Of a stretch of DNA of 13,459 nucleotides, positions 6,955 through 13,459 are shown one piece after another. The position numbers and the translations under genes are program-made. Source of the DNA: Desulfocapsa sp. (GTDB lineage Bacteria; Desulfobacterota; Desulfobulbia; Desulfobulbales; Desulfocapsaceae); assembly GCA_030638765.1 (NCBI GenBank), contig DAOWDZ010000262.1:1-13459 (forward strand). Reading direction: 5' to 3'. Position 1 is the first letter of the stretch, and each line of letters starts with the position of its first letter. Under the pieces are notes generated by a model, which made no database searches, had not been told where the DNA came from, and saw only the letters and a list, made by a program, of their open reading frames with translations.

Positions 6955-8683
6955 CTTTATTTGATTCCTTGTTCTCCTCGGGAGATTCTTCCTGTTCTTC
7001 TTCCAGCGCTTTTTCAGTCTCCACTTCTATTTCTTCCGACAGTTCCCTGGCAACATCCTCATAAACACCAAAAAGTCGCACATAGAGTACACCGATGAAT
7101 ACAAAGTACATTGGCACAACCCAGATCAGTCCAATTCCAGCAGGAATCATCGCAATCACAGCAAGAAGTCCCAGCACAATATACAAACCAAACACAGTCC
7201 ACCATTTTTTGTGGATCGCTTTCCGTGATGCTTCGAGAGCTTCCCATGGCCCCATTCCTTTATCAAGAATGAGCGGTAAAGTCAGGGCATAGCCAATAGA
7301 AAGGTATATTCCGGGGAGTACAAGAAGCATAAAGCCGATAACAACTAAAATGGTCTGAAGAATTATGGCTATGGTCATGGACAGCCAGCTTGAAAACCCT
7401 GCAAAAACCATTTTCCAGCTCACCCGCTGCCCAAGAACACTTCGCACACCAATCAACATGATACCGCCAGTCATAAGCATGGAGAGCCAGTTTGAAATCA
7501 ACTGAGAACCAAGGCTTACTCCCGCCACTACCATCGGGTTACCCCCGCCAACAAAAACCTGTGAAGCCGCCATCCCACCAAAGGTAACGGTGCAGACTAT
7601 CAAAAGCATAACAGCCATGGCTGCCCAGATAGTTCTCTTTTTTCCTTTAGTTTCCTGCCATACTTCTTTTATTAGCCCAACAACACCGAAGTCAGTATCA
7701 CCTATACATTCAGTTTCTTCAGTTTCGCTCTCAGTTTCCTCTGCATCGTCCGTCAATGCTTCAATTGCTTTTGGCTGACAAACTCCGCAGTACAATTTAG
7801 AATCAACTTCCTGTAAGAAATCACGATGGAACTCATCACCACAATCAGCGCAATGTTCCATTTCGGATCCATTCTGTTCTTCTTCATCAATGCTACCAGC
7901 CTGGCCCATTAATGACTGTGCTAAGGAGTCAGCTTTTTCTTCCTCAGAGACCTCATCCAGTTCCCAGTAGGACGCGTCATCCTCCAGATCTCCGTTTATC
8001 TTTTCTTCCTCTCCGCCATCCTCAGGATCACAAAGTGCGCAATAATATTTCGAGTCAACTAGGTCCATAAAATCGGGATGAAACTCTTCTCCACATCCGG
8101 CACAGACGACAAAACCAAAATCTTTTTTCTCATCCTGGATTGTTTCGTCATCCATCAGGGCAGAAATCCCGTCATTCTCTCCGATGGTATCCTCTTCAGT
8201 CACTTCATCCATCAAATCAATGTTACTGTCAACCACGGATTCACTTTCCATTGCAGCGGGAAGTTCATCAGGGTCTTCTTCAGCACCATCTTCCTCAAAG
8301 AACAAGTCCTGTTCCTCTTCTTCAAATTCAGGCTGGCACAGGGCGCAGTGAAATTTTGAGTCAATCTCAACCATTAATTCGGCCGCAAAAGATTGTTTAC
8401 AGACAGAACATTCCTCCATCTCAGGAGCATCATCGACAAAAGCTGTTTCTGTCTCCTCAGAGGCTTCTAATTCCTCCAGCTCTTCACTCTCTGTAACAAC
8501 TTCTTCCGCTTCCGGTACTGTTTCCTCATTAATTTCTGTAATTATATCGTTATCAATGATTTCTGAAAGTAACTCTTCGGCAACTAAAAAAACCTTATTG
8601 CATTCAGGACAACGCAGTTTTTTTCTCGCTAAAGAATCATCAACAGAACCTTGCACCCCGCAATGGGGACAATTTATCTTCAT
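6950..8683 (-). CDS. Acidic zinc-ribbon repeat membrane protein
   Basis: A 577-aa protein starting at ATG 8683, six bases after GGAGG; the frame is open to 8803 but that extension lacks a ribosome binding site and hides the N-terminal zinc ribbon. Residues 5-28 form an MJ0042-type zinc ribbon (C5xxC8, C25xxC28). Three more modules with identical CxxC-x17-CxxC spacing follow at 92-116, 194-218 and 278-302, each with an internal (I/V)DSK(F/Y/L)(H/Y)C motif. They are joined by very acidic, probably disordered linkers. Residues about 350-540 hold about four to five membrane helices, with an LPGIYLSIGYALTLPLIL segment and a WEALEASRKA loop. These resemble DUF975 and glycerophosphodiesterase-membrane-type domains. 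The tail is Glu-rich. Function is unknown; the soluble part probably faces the cytoplasm. Confidence 0.85.
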   Translation of the reverse strand: MKINCPHCGVQGSVDDSLARKKLRCPECNKVFLVAEELLSEIIDNDIITEINEETVPEAEEVVTESEELEELEASEETETAFVDDAPEMEECSVCKQSFAAELMVEIDSKFHCALCQPEFEEEEQDLFFEEDGAEEDPDELPAAMESESVVDSNIDLMDEVTEEDTIGENDGISALMDDETIQDEKKDFGFVVCAGCGEEFHPDFMDLVDSKYYCALCDPEDGGEEEKINGDLEDDASYWELDEVSEEEKADSLAQSLMGQAGSIDEEEQNGSEMEHCADCGDEFHRDFLQEVDSKLYCGVCQPKAIEALTDDAEETESETEETECIGDTDFGVVGLIKEVWQETKGKKRTIWAAMAVMLLIVCTVTFGGMAASQVFVGGGNPMVVAGVSLGSQLISNWLSMLMTGGIMLIGVRSVLGQRVSWKMVFAGFSSWLSMTIAIILQTILVVIGFMLLVLPGIYLSIGYALTLPLILDKGMGPWEALEASRKAIHKKWWTVFGLYIVLGLLAVIAMIPAGIGLIWVVPMYFVFIGVLYVRLFGVYEDVARELSEEIEVETEKALEEEQEESPEENKESNKE

Positions 8684-8855
8684 GTACAACCTCCACGTTG
8701 CTGGAACTCTAACCTGGATAAAATTACGGTAAGAGAAATATAAAACAGGTATACTGTAAAAGTGTAGTACAAAACCATGGCTAAAATACAGGAAAAACAG
8801 CAATTCCGCTTGTTTTTTTACATTTTCCCTTTAAAACTTTGCACCATATATCTCA

Positions 8856-9329
8856 ATGGAACTCATCATGATAGCAGCAATGGCTCAAAACAGAGTCATT
8901 GGACAAAACAACAGTATTCCATGGGAGATTCCTGAAGAGATGCAGTTTTTCAAAAAAACCACATTGGCCCATGCCGTTATCATGGGCCGAAAGACCTATG
9001 AGTCGATTGGATCACCACTCACAAAACGTCACAATGTAATACTCAGTAGAAATATCAATCTCCACATACCTGACTGCAGGGTAGCAAAAAGTCTGGCAGA
9101 AGGAATTGAATACTGTGGCGACCATGACAAGATCTTCATTATTGGCGGGAAAAGTATCTATAAAGAAGCCATGAAAACAGTTGATACCATCCTGCTTTCA
9201 ATTCTTGACAATAACTATGACGGTGACGCCTTCTTTCCACAGATTCCCGCAGAAGATTTCCGGGAAGTTTCAAAAGAACGAATGGGTCAAAGAAATACTT
9301 TCACCCTTCACACATATCAGCGCAGATAG
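8856..9329 (+). CDS. folA: Dihydrofolate reductase
   Basis: A 157-aa enzyme of normal family length that reduces dihydrofolate to tetrahydrofolate with NADPH. The N-terminus (M-I-A-A-M-A-Q-N-R-V-I-G), the substrate loop I-P-W-E-I-P-E-E-M (21-29, with E28 in the place of catalytic Asp/Glu), MGRKTYESIG (43-52) and the NADPH-binding IIGG (95-98) with Y102 are all present. ATG 8856 fits the first beta strand better than ATG 8868, although neither has a clear Shine-Dalgarno sequence. No thymidylate synthase gene lies beside it. Only 23 bases separate it from hrpB, so the two are probably cotranscribed. The region 8684-8855 upstream is AT-rich and divergent with the zinc-ribbon gene; I could not pick a convincing promoter. 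Confidence 0.95.
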   Translation: MELIMIAAMAQNRVIGQNNSIPWEIPEEMQFFKKTTLAHAVIMGRKTYESIGSPLTKRHNVILSRNINLHIPDCRVAKSLAEGIEYCGDHDKIFIIGGKSIYKEAMKTVDTILLSILDNNYDGDAFFPQIPAEDFREVSKERMGQRNTFTLHTYQRR

Positions 9330-9352
9330 GGTATGATATAGCATCTCGGACA

Positions 9353-11848
9353 ATGAAATTTTCTCTGCCCAAACTCCCGATTCATTCCATTTTACAGGAT
9401 ATTAAAGAGACGCTTGCAACACAGCAATCCGTTGTCCTTTCCGCTGATCCCGGCTCTGGAAAAACCACAATTGTCCCATTAACTCTCCTTGATGAACCAT
9501 GGCTTGCCCGTAAAAAAATCATCATGCTGGAGCCAAGACGCCTGGCGACCCGCATGGCTGCTAAACGAATGAGCGACCTAGCCAACGACGACCTTGGAAG
9601 AACCGTTGGATACCGCATTCGTTTTGATAAAAAAATCAGCCGGGACAGCAGGATTGAAGTTGTAACCGAAGGAATCTTCATCAGGATGATCCAGAATGAC
9701 CCTGAACTTCAAAATGTCGGACTGGTAATCTTTGATGAGTTTCACCTTCGTTCCATCCAATCGGATCTTGCCCTTGCTCTCTGCATGGATATTCTGGAGA
9801 TTCGTAATGATCTTAAAATCATGGTTATGTCTGCAACCATGGATAGTTCGAGAGTGGCAGGCATGCTTGGCGAAGCAGCGGTGATAACAGGGAAAGGCTC
9901 CTGCTTTCCAGTGGCAATTCAATATCTTTCAAGATCCTCTTCCGATTACTTTCTTCCACAGGTAGTGAAAGCCATTCATCGCTCAATTGCTCAGGATTCT
10001 GGTGATATTCTGGTGTTTCTTCCCGGTGCAGGTGAAATCAAGGCAGTGCAGAGACAGATATCAGCAGATGTTCTTTGCCTTCCTCTTTACGGCAATCTGC
10101 CACAAAAGAAACAGGACATGATTTTTACATCAAGTAATACAAGAAGGGTAATCCTGGCTACTCCCATTGCCGAGACCAGCCTCACCATTGAAGGGGTGAG
10201 TGTTGTCATTGATTCGGGGCTCATGAAGGTTCCGCAATTTTCTCCCTCCACCGGCCTGACATCTCTGCGTACGATATCAATCTCCAAGGCTTCGGCGGAA
10301 CAGCGCACGGGACGTGCAGGTCGTCTTGGACCTGGAACCTGTTATCGCATGTGGCTTGAAAGCGACCATCACTCAAAACCTGACTATCTGGCTCCTGAAA
10401 TTATTGGTGCAGACCTTGCCCCCTTGTTACTGGAGCTTCTCCACTGGGGCGTATCAGACCCAACGGAGCTTAACTGGCTTGATCCGCCAAGGAGTGGTTC
10501 TGTCTTACGGGCACGAGCACTCCTTGCACAGCTGGGAGCTCTTAACACAAAAGGGCTGCTCACAGAGACAGGCAAACGTATGGCGTTATTACCACTCCAT
10601 CCGCGCCTTGCTGTAATGCTGCTGCTTGGACATAAGCAGGGGCATGGATCACTTGCCTGCCACCTTGCTGCCCTCTTACAAAATCGTGACCTGTTTCGTG
10701 GTGCCGATGGTCATCAAAGTGCTGACATCGAAGACCGGCTGGATATTTTGAGACTCTTCAAGGAAGAGGAAACAGCAATTGTTCGTTCTCGAGGTGCAGA
10801 CCCATCACTCTGCGCCCGCATCCTCAAGGAGGCAGATCAGTATCAGCGCATTTTAAAGATACATAAAAAGAAACCTGCTCAGGAAGACTTCCATGAATCC
10901 GGTAATCTTCTTGCCATCGCCTATCCGGACCGTATCGCTATGAAAAAATCCGGTTCCAAGCAGCACCTACTGGCTTCTGGTCGTGGTGTCATTCTTCCCG
11001 AGGGAGACCATCTTCACCAGGCTGATTTTCTTGTGGCTGCACACGTCGATGGCGGCAAAAAGCAGGGTCGTATATTTCTGGGAGCAACTCTTCATAAAGA
11101 AGATATCACAAAAAAACATAAACATTTATTGACGAGAGTTGAACGAGTTGAGTGGAGACACTCAAAGGTTGAAAGTATCTCTGCCCTCTGTCTTGACAGT
11201 CTTGAAATTTCCACAATGCCACTTTCAAATCCAAATCCGGAACAGATCAGACAATGTCTTCTCAAAGGAATCAGGACACATGGAATCGACTGCCTGAACT
11301 GGCAAAAAAAGAGTCGGGAACTCCAGGCGAGAATTACAACCGCACACGCCATTGATTCCACAAAATGGGCTGATATGTCCGACAGTGCTCTTTTACAGGA
11401 TCTCTCGTGGCTTGTTCCGTATCTTGACGCCATCAAAAGTTTAAGACAGCTCAGAAAGCTTGATGTTTATACTATTCTCCACTCCCTGCTCTCCTGGGAA
11501 AAACAGCAGAAACTCGACGCCCTGCTCCCAACCCACTACCAGGCGCCAAGCGGATCAAACATCAAGCTCCAATACCTTCCGGGAGAGCCCCCTATTCTGG
11601 AAGTTCGTCTGCAGGAAATGTTTGGTACAACCGAAACTCCCACTTTCTATAATGAGAAACTTCCGGTTCTTGTCCACCTTCTCTCTCCTGCCAGACGTCC
11701 TGTTCAGGTGACTTCTGATCTTGCCTCATTCTGGAAAAACACCTACCCATCGGTCAAAAAAGAACTGGCTGGACGTTACCCCAAACATTATTGGCCGGAC
11801 GACCCGTTAATTGCCCAGGCAACCGCACGATGTAAACCCCGAAAATAA
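9353..11848 (+). CDS. hrpB: ATP-dependent RNA helicase HrpB
   Basis: An 831-aa DEAH/RHA-family helicase of usual HrpB length. Walker A is GSGKTT (34-39). The Walker B motif is DEFH (128-131), the HrpB form of the DEAH box, followed by LRS and SDLALAL. Motif III is SAT (160-162) and motif VI is QRTGRAGR (317-324). A winged-helix/ratchet region follows, and the long C-terminal part has the HrpB-specific features, including a P-x-H-Y-x-x-P-S-G-S segment around 725 and a final stretch rich in K-x-Y-P-K-H-Y-W-P-D-D-P, which is diagnostic of the family. It lies directly downstream of folA. Its RNA substrate is not established in general. The stop codon touches the stop codon of the convergent response regulator. 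Confidence 0.95.
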   Translation: MKFSLPKLPIHSILQDIKETLATQQSVVLSADPGSGKTTIVPLTLLDEPWLARKKIIMLEPRRLATRMAAKRMSDLANDDLGRTVGYRIRFDKKISRDSRIEVVTEGIFIRMIQNDPELQNVGLVIFDEFHLRSIQSDLALALCMDILEIRNDLKIMVMSATMDSSRVAGMLGEAAVITGKGSCFPVAIQYLSRSSSDYFLPQVVKAIHRSIAQDSGDILVFLPGAGEIKAVQRQISADVLCLPLYGNLPQKKQDMIFTSSNTRRVILATPIAETSLTIEGVSVVIDSGLMKVPQFSPSTGLTSLRTISISKASAEQRTGRAGRLGPGTCYRMWLESDHHSKPDYLAPEIIGADLAPLLLELLHWGVSDPTELNWLDPPRSGSVLRARALLAQLGALNTKGLLTETGKRMALLPLHPRLAVMLLLGHKQGHGSLACHLAALLQNRDLFRGADGHQSADIEDRLDILRLFKEEETAIVRSRGADPSLCARILKEADQYQRILKIHKKKPAQEDFHESGNLLAIAYPDRIAMKKSGSKQHLLASGRGVILPEGDHLHQADFLVAAHVDGGKKQGRIFLGATLHKEDITKKHKHLLTRVERVEWRHSKVESISALCLDSLEISTMPLSNPNPEQIRQCLLKGIRTHGIDCLNWQKKSRELQARITTAHAIDSTKWADMSDSALLQDLSWLVPYLDAIKSLRQLRKLDVYTILHSLLSWEKQQKLDALLPTHYQAPSGSNIKLQYLPGEPPILEVRLQEMFGTTETPTFYNEKLPVLVHLLSPARRPVQVTSDLASFWKNTYPSVKKELAGRYPKHYWPDDPLIAQATARCKPRK

Positions 11849-12241
11849 TCAGGACGTTTTATTCAATAACGTCTTAAGCGTATCCCGCATCGCCTCATAC
11901 TCAACAGGCTTTGTCATAAAAGCATCGGGTTTATCTTCATTAACAGGGATATCCTCCCTGGAATAGCCGCTGATCAGCATAACTGGAAGCGTGGAATTAA
12001 TTGTACGAATTTCCTTCATGGCATCAATACCATTCATCTCAGGCATCAGAATGTCCAAAACAACAGCGCAGAAATCAATTTCACTGTCGCGCACCATATT
12101 CACAGCTTTACGACCGTTTTCAACACCATGTACGGTAAAACCAAGCCGTTCAAGCATCATCTGAACAAAAGCCAAGAGAATGGGTTCATCATCTGCAAGC
12201 AAAATGTGTCTTGCCAACTGATTTTTTTCTCTATCATCCAT
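11849..12241 (-). CDS. Single-domain response regulator (CheY-like receiver)
   Basis: A 130-aa receiver domain with no output domain. The acidic pair is D17-D18, the phosphorylation site is D63 in V-V-L-D-I-L-M-P-E-M-N-G, the switch residue is S91 (L-I-S-G-Y) and the conserved lysine is K111 in M-T-K-P-V. All residues needed for phosphotransfer are present. No histidine kinase lies nearby, so the partner is unknown. The LPVMLISGYSRED pattern is typical of receivers fed by hybrid kinases rather than of flagellar CheY (inference). There is no clear Shine-Dalgarno sequence before ATG 12241. The gene converges on hrpB with zero bases between the two stop codons. Confidence 0.93.
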   Translation of the reverse strand: MDDREKNQLARHILLADDEPILLAFVQMMLERLGFTVHGVENGRKAVNMVRDSEIDFCAVVLDILMPEMNGIDAMKEIRTINSTLPVMLISGYSREDIPVNEDKPDAFMTKPVEYEAMRDTLKTLLNKTS

Positions 12242-12269
12242 AAATATTTAACGTTGTCATAAACATCTA

Positions 12270-12296
12270 ACTATAGAATCATATGATCTTGTTCAA
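12270..12296 (-). promoter_or_regulatory. Possible promoter of the response regulator, with a palindrome in the spacer
   Basis: Minus-strand TTGAAC (12296-12291) and TATAGT (12275-12270) are separated by 15 bases, shorter than ideal. The spacer contains the perfect palindrome ATCATATGAT (12278-12287), which could be an operator. Both assignments are tentative. Confidence 0.3.
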
Positions 12297-12309
12297 CCAT
12301 TTTTTTAAC

Positions 12310-12409
12310 GTTTCCAGTAAGAGGATATAGCACACATTCAATTATAGCAAAACAAAACAGTTCAAAGAGAGAATTCCTCTCAATACTATTGGCTGGAAAC
12401 TTTTTTTTT
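12310..12409 (+). other. Nested inverted repeats ending in a T-tract (possible small RNA or leader)
   Basis: GTTTCCAG (12310-12317) pairs with CTGGAAAC (12393-12400), and inside it AGAGG (12320-12324) pairs with CCTCT (12376-12380). A T9 tract follows directly at 12401-12409. This could be a structured transcript of about 90 nt with an intrinsic-terminator-like end, or a leader of the downstream DUF3592-like gene. A local hairpin GAGAG-AATTC-CTCTC (12367-12381) competes with the inner pairing. Confidence 0.3.
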
Positions 12410-12465
12410 ACACTTTAGGCAAATTTTCATTTCCATATGGTGTTCATTCATGGAATAGTCATCGG

Positions 12466-12954
12466 ATGGAAAATAAACAGACGAATACAACTCCTCAGAA
12501 ATCAACGATCCTTCTTCTTCTTGCCCTTTTCTTCCTGTTTAACGGGGCTCACCTCTTCAGAACCAGCATCAACACCACTTTCTTTACAGAAGATATTAGT
12601 GATGACTACTCACCCATTGAAGCCACGGTATTGAAATTCGTACCCGACCCCACCGAGAAGGTTGGAGAGGCCTCCAACATGATACCTGTATTCTCATTTT
12701 CATATAAAGGAGAAGCGACCTTGCTCGAAGCTCCTGATTTTTCATTTGTAAAGGACAAAGAGCTGAAGCAGCCGTTCCAGTTAGGAAAAGAATATTCTCT
12801 CTGGGTACATAAGCGATGGGGGAAACTTATGGTTCCACCACTCATGAAACCTGCTGAACTTGGCCGCTCACAATTATGGATTAGTGGGTTGTTTTTTTTA
12901 CTGGCCATTGCGACATGGATTTTACGCAACAAATTGGCAAAACCAGGTAATTAG
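12466..12954 (+). CDS. DUF3592-like membrane protein
   Basis: A 162-aa protein with one membrane helix near each end (about 13-30 and 136-153) enclosing a mainly beta extracytoplasmic domain. The middle segment (EATVLKF ... IPVFSFSYKGE ... FQLGKEYSLWVHKRWG) follows the pattern of DUF3592 proteins: a conserved ATV strand, a P-V-F-x-F-x-Y-x-G strand and a late G-x-x-x-x-L/V-W-V-H/Y strand. Function is unknown. The ribosome binding site is weak (GGAA at about 11 bases). The stop lies 24 bases from that of the convergent TusA-like gene, with no obvious terminator between them. Confidence 0.7.
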   Translation: MENKQTNTTPQKSTILLLLALFFLFNGAHLFRTSINTTFFTEDISDDYSPIEATVLKFVPDPTEKVGEASNMIPVFSFSYKGEATLLEAPDFSFVKDKELKQPFQLGKEYSLWVHKRWGKLMVPPLMKPAELGRSQLWISGLFFLLAIATWILRNKLAKPGN

Positions 12955-12978
12955 ATCCTTCAGTTCTGCAACACCAAA

Positions 12979-13209
12979 TCAGAAACACTTGCGGACGGAA
13001 AGCACAACAGCATAGGCTCTGTTATCTCTTTTTGTTATTTCCCCGCCACTTTCAGGTACCACTTCGCTCATCCGATCAGCCATATGAGGGACACAGAGAA
13101 AGTGAAACTCCATCCCGGGATCCATACTCTTGAGACGTGCCCGCACGTCTTTAAAGCCCCATCAGCAGTCCTTTCGGTAATCGATATCTATTCGTACCCG
13201 TTTTCTCAT
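12979..13209 (-). CDS. Selenocysteine-containing TusA/SirA-like protein (Cys-Sec motif)
   Basis: A 76-aa protein from ATG 13209 reads through UGA at 13164-13162 and ends at TGA 12981-12979. It opens RVRIDIDYRKD-C15-U16-WG, then FKDVRARLKSMDPGMEF, then a second strand-helix (FLCVPHMADRMSEVVPESGGEI) and a last strand (RAYAVVLSVRK). This order (strand with Cys, helix ending in PG, strand, helix ending in GGEI, strand ending in RK) and the 76-aa length match TusA/SirA, usually about 80 aa. Sec follows the conserved Cys where TusA has the Pro of CPxP. TusA relays sulfane sulfur, so sulfur or selenium transfer is a reasonable guess. It starts 12 bases after the rhlE stop and lacks a clear ribosome binding site, suggesting coupled translation. 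With no readthrough it would be a 15-codon fragment. Confidence 0.72.
13134..13164 (-). promoter_or_regulatory. Sec UGA codon and bSECIS-like stem-loop in the TusA-like gene
   Basis: The UGA is at 13164-13162. After 12 nt comes a perfect 6-bp stem GACGUG (13149-13144) / CACGUC (13139-13134) with loop CGGG. One more A-U pair can form below, and a C-G pair above if the loop closes to GG. The apical loop starts 18 nt after the UGA, the same distance as in the rhodanese gene, and is G-rich. Confidence 0.72.
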
Positions 13210-13221
13210 AGTACCAAAAAA

Positions 13222-13459
13222 TTATGATTTAAATCTGGACTTGGATTTTGATCGGCTTGAGGCAGGACGGTTTCCCTGTGCATTTGCCCCGGAACGCTGT
13301 CCATCCCGATATCCTTTTTTAGGTTTTTTAGGCCTTTTTGCCTTAAAGGGACGCATATCAAGACGAGATTCGGGCAGTTCATTAACCGGCTCAAAACCTT
13401 CTATAACTTTTCGATCTAGCAGTTTTTTTAGAAGTCGTTCAATATCAGCTAGCTGTGGA
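13222..13459 (-). CDS. rhlE: C-terminal end of a RhlE-type DEAD-box RNA helicase (partial)
   Basis: An open frame enters from the right edge and ends at TAA 13224-13222, giving 78 residues. The first 26 (PQLADIERLLKKL ... VIEGFEP) match the end of the RecA2 core of RhlE-group DEAD-box helicases, where an IERLL segment and GFEP precede the tail. The rest is a basic, low-complexity tail rich in Lys, Arg, Pro and Ser (KRPKKPKKGYRDGQRSG ..., ending SRFKS), which in this group binds RNA. The helicase motifs themselves lie outside the window. The TusA-like selenoprotein gene follows 12 bases later. Confidence 0.75.
   Translation of the reverse strand, partial: PQLADIERLLKKLLDRKVIEGFEPVNELPESRLDMRPFKAKRPKKPKKGYRDGQRSGANAQGNRPASSRSKSKSRFKS

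Noticed and set aside
8684..8803. A 40-residue N-terminal extension of the zinc-ribbon protein
   Set aside because: GGAGG precedes ATG 8683 at ideal spacing and the zinc ribbon is then at the very N-terminus, as is usual for this family.
11853..11873. GACGTT/AACGTC inverted repeat at the hrpB/response regulator junction as a terminator
   Set aside because: The 6-bp stem lies inside the response regulator coding end and has no T-run on either side.
12979..12981. The last TGA of the TusA-like gene as a second Sec codon
   Set aside because: The protein has reached the expected length and the RK-ending last strand; downstream sequence reads into the antisense of the neighbouring gene without recognisable similarity.
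13162..13164. UGA read as tryptophan in a variant genetic code
   Set aside because: UGG is used for Trp throughout and UGA ends several intact genes (for example at 3748-3750, 6001-6003 and 11849-11851).
13206..13394. A 62-aa minus-strand ORF at the right edge
   Set aside because: It is a frame-shifted shadow of the rhlE C-terminus, whose frame matches a known helicase tail.
1..13459. tRNA, rRNA, CRISPR arrays, insertion sequences or phage genes
   Set aside because: No cloverleaf, spaced direct-repeat array, transposase, integrase or terminal inverted repeat was recognised anywhere in the window.

Overview
The window reads as a chromosomal segment of a selenoprotein-using, probably anaerobic, motile Gram-negative bacterium. 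The best guess is a Desulfobacterota / Desulfobulbales-type sulfate- or sulfur-metabolising bacterium. This rests on moderate-to-low GC, a rubrerythrin-like domain, a Cys-rich chemoreceptor, an HrpB-type helicase and, above all, three genes that read through an in-frame UGA. The lineage is an inference; no rRNA or other marker is present.

The main result is three selenoprotein genes that a standard-code gene caller would truncate or miss. (1) Minus strand 1458-1120 encodes a 112-aa ArsC/Spx-like thioredoxin-fold protein with U12-T-S-C15, that is CTSC with the first Cys replaced. (2) Minus strand 1123-317, overlapping (1) by ATGA, encodes a 268-aa rhodanese-ferritin-like (rubrerythrin-type) fusion. 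Its catalytic Cys is selenocysteine (U74-H-S-G-V-R-S). (3) Minus strand 13209-12979, 12 nt behind a RhlE-type helicase gene, encodes a 76-aa TusA/SirA-like protein with Cys15-Sec16. Each UGA is followed by a compact bSECIS-like stem-loop whose apical loop starts 18, 23 or 18 nt after the UGA and contains G residues. UGA also terminates several ordinary genes here and UGG encodes Trp, so this is local recoding, not a variant genetic code.

Layout. 1-28: start of a minus-strand gene with a good promoter and ribosome binding site. 247-278: terminator-like hairpin of the selenoprotein operon. 317-1458: selenoprotein pair. 1459-1806: intergenic, no recognised gene. 1807-2337 (+): four-helix membrane protein resembling DUF2871. 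2322-2418: terminators of convergent genes. 2548-3678 (-): FAD oxidoreductase resembling the domain found N-terminal to SelD in fusion proteins. 3748-5898 (-): chemoreceptor with an eight-cysteine insertion in its HAMP region. 6001-6885 (-): EamA/DMT transporter. 6950-8683 (-): acidic membrane protein with four CxxC...CxxC zinc-ribbon-like modules. 8856-11848 (+): dihydrofolate reductase followed by HrpB helicase. 11849-12241 (-): single-domain response regulator. 12242-12465: structured intergenic region. 12466-12954 (+): DUF3592-like membrane protein. 12979-13209 (-): Cys-Sec TusA-like protein. 13222-13459 (-): C-terminus of RhlE.

Functionally, the three selenoproteins belong to fold families that handle thiol, persulfide or reactive sulfur chemistry (ArsC/Spx, rhodanese, TusA). 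One carries a diiron ferritin-like domain typical of peroxide reduction. A shared role in sulfur/selenium transfer or oxidative-stress defence is plausible but inferred. The other genes are housekeeping (folA, hrpB, rhlE) or sensory and membrane genes with no visible pathway link.
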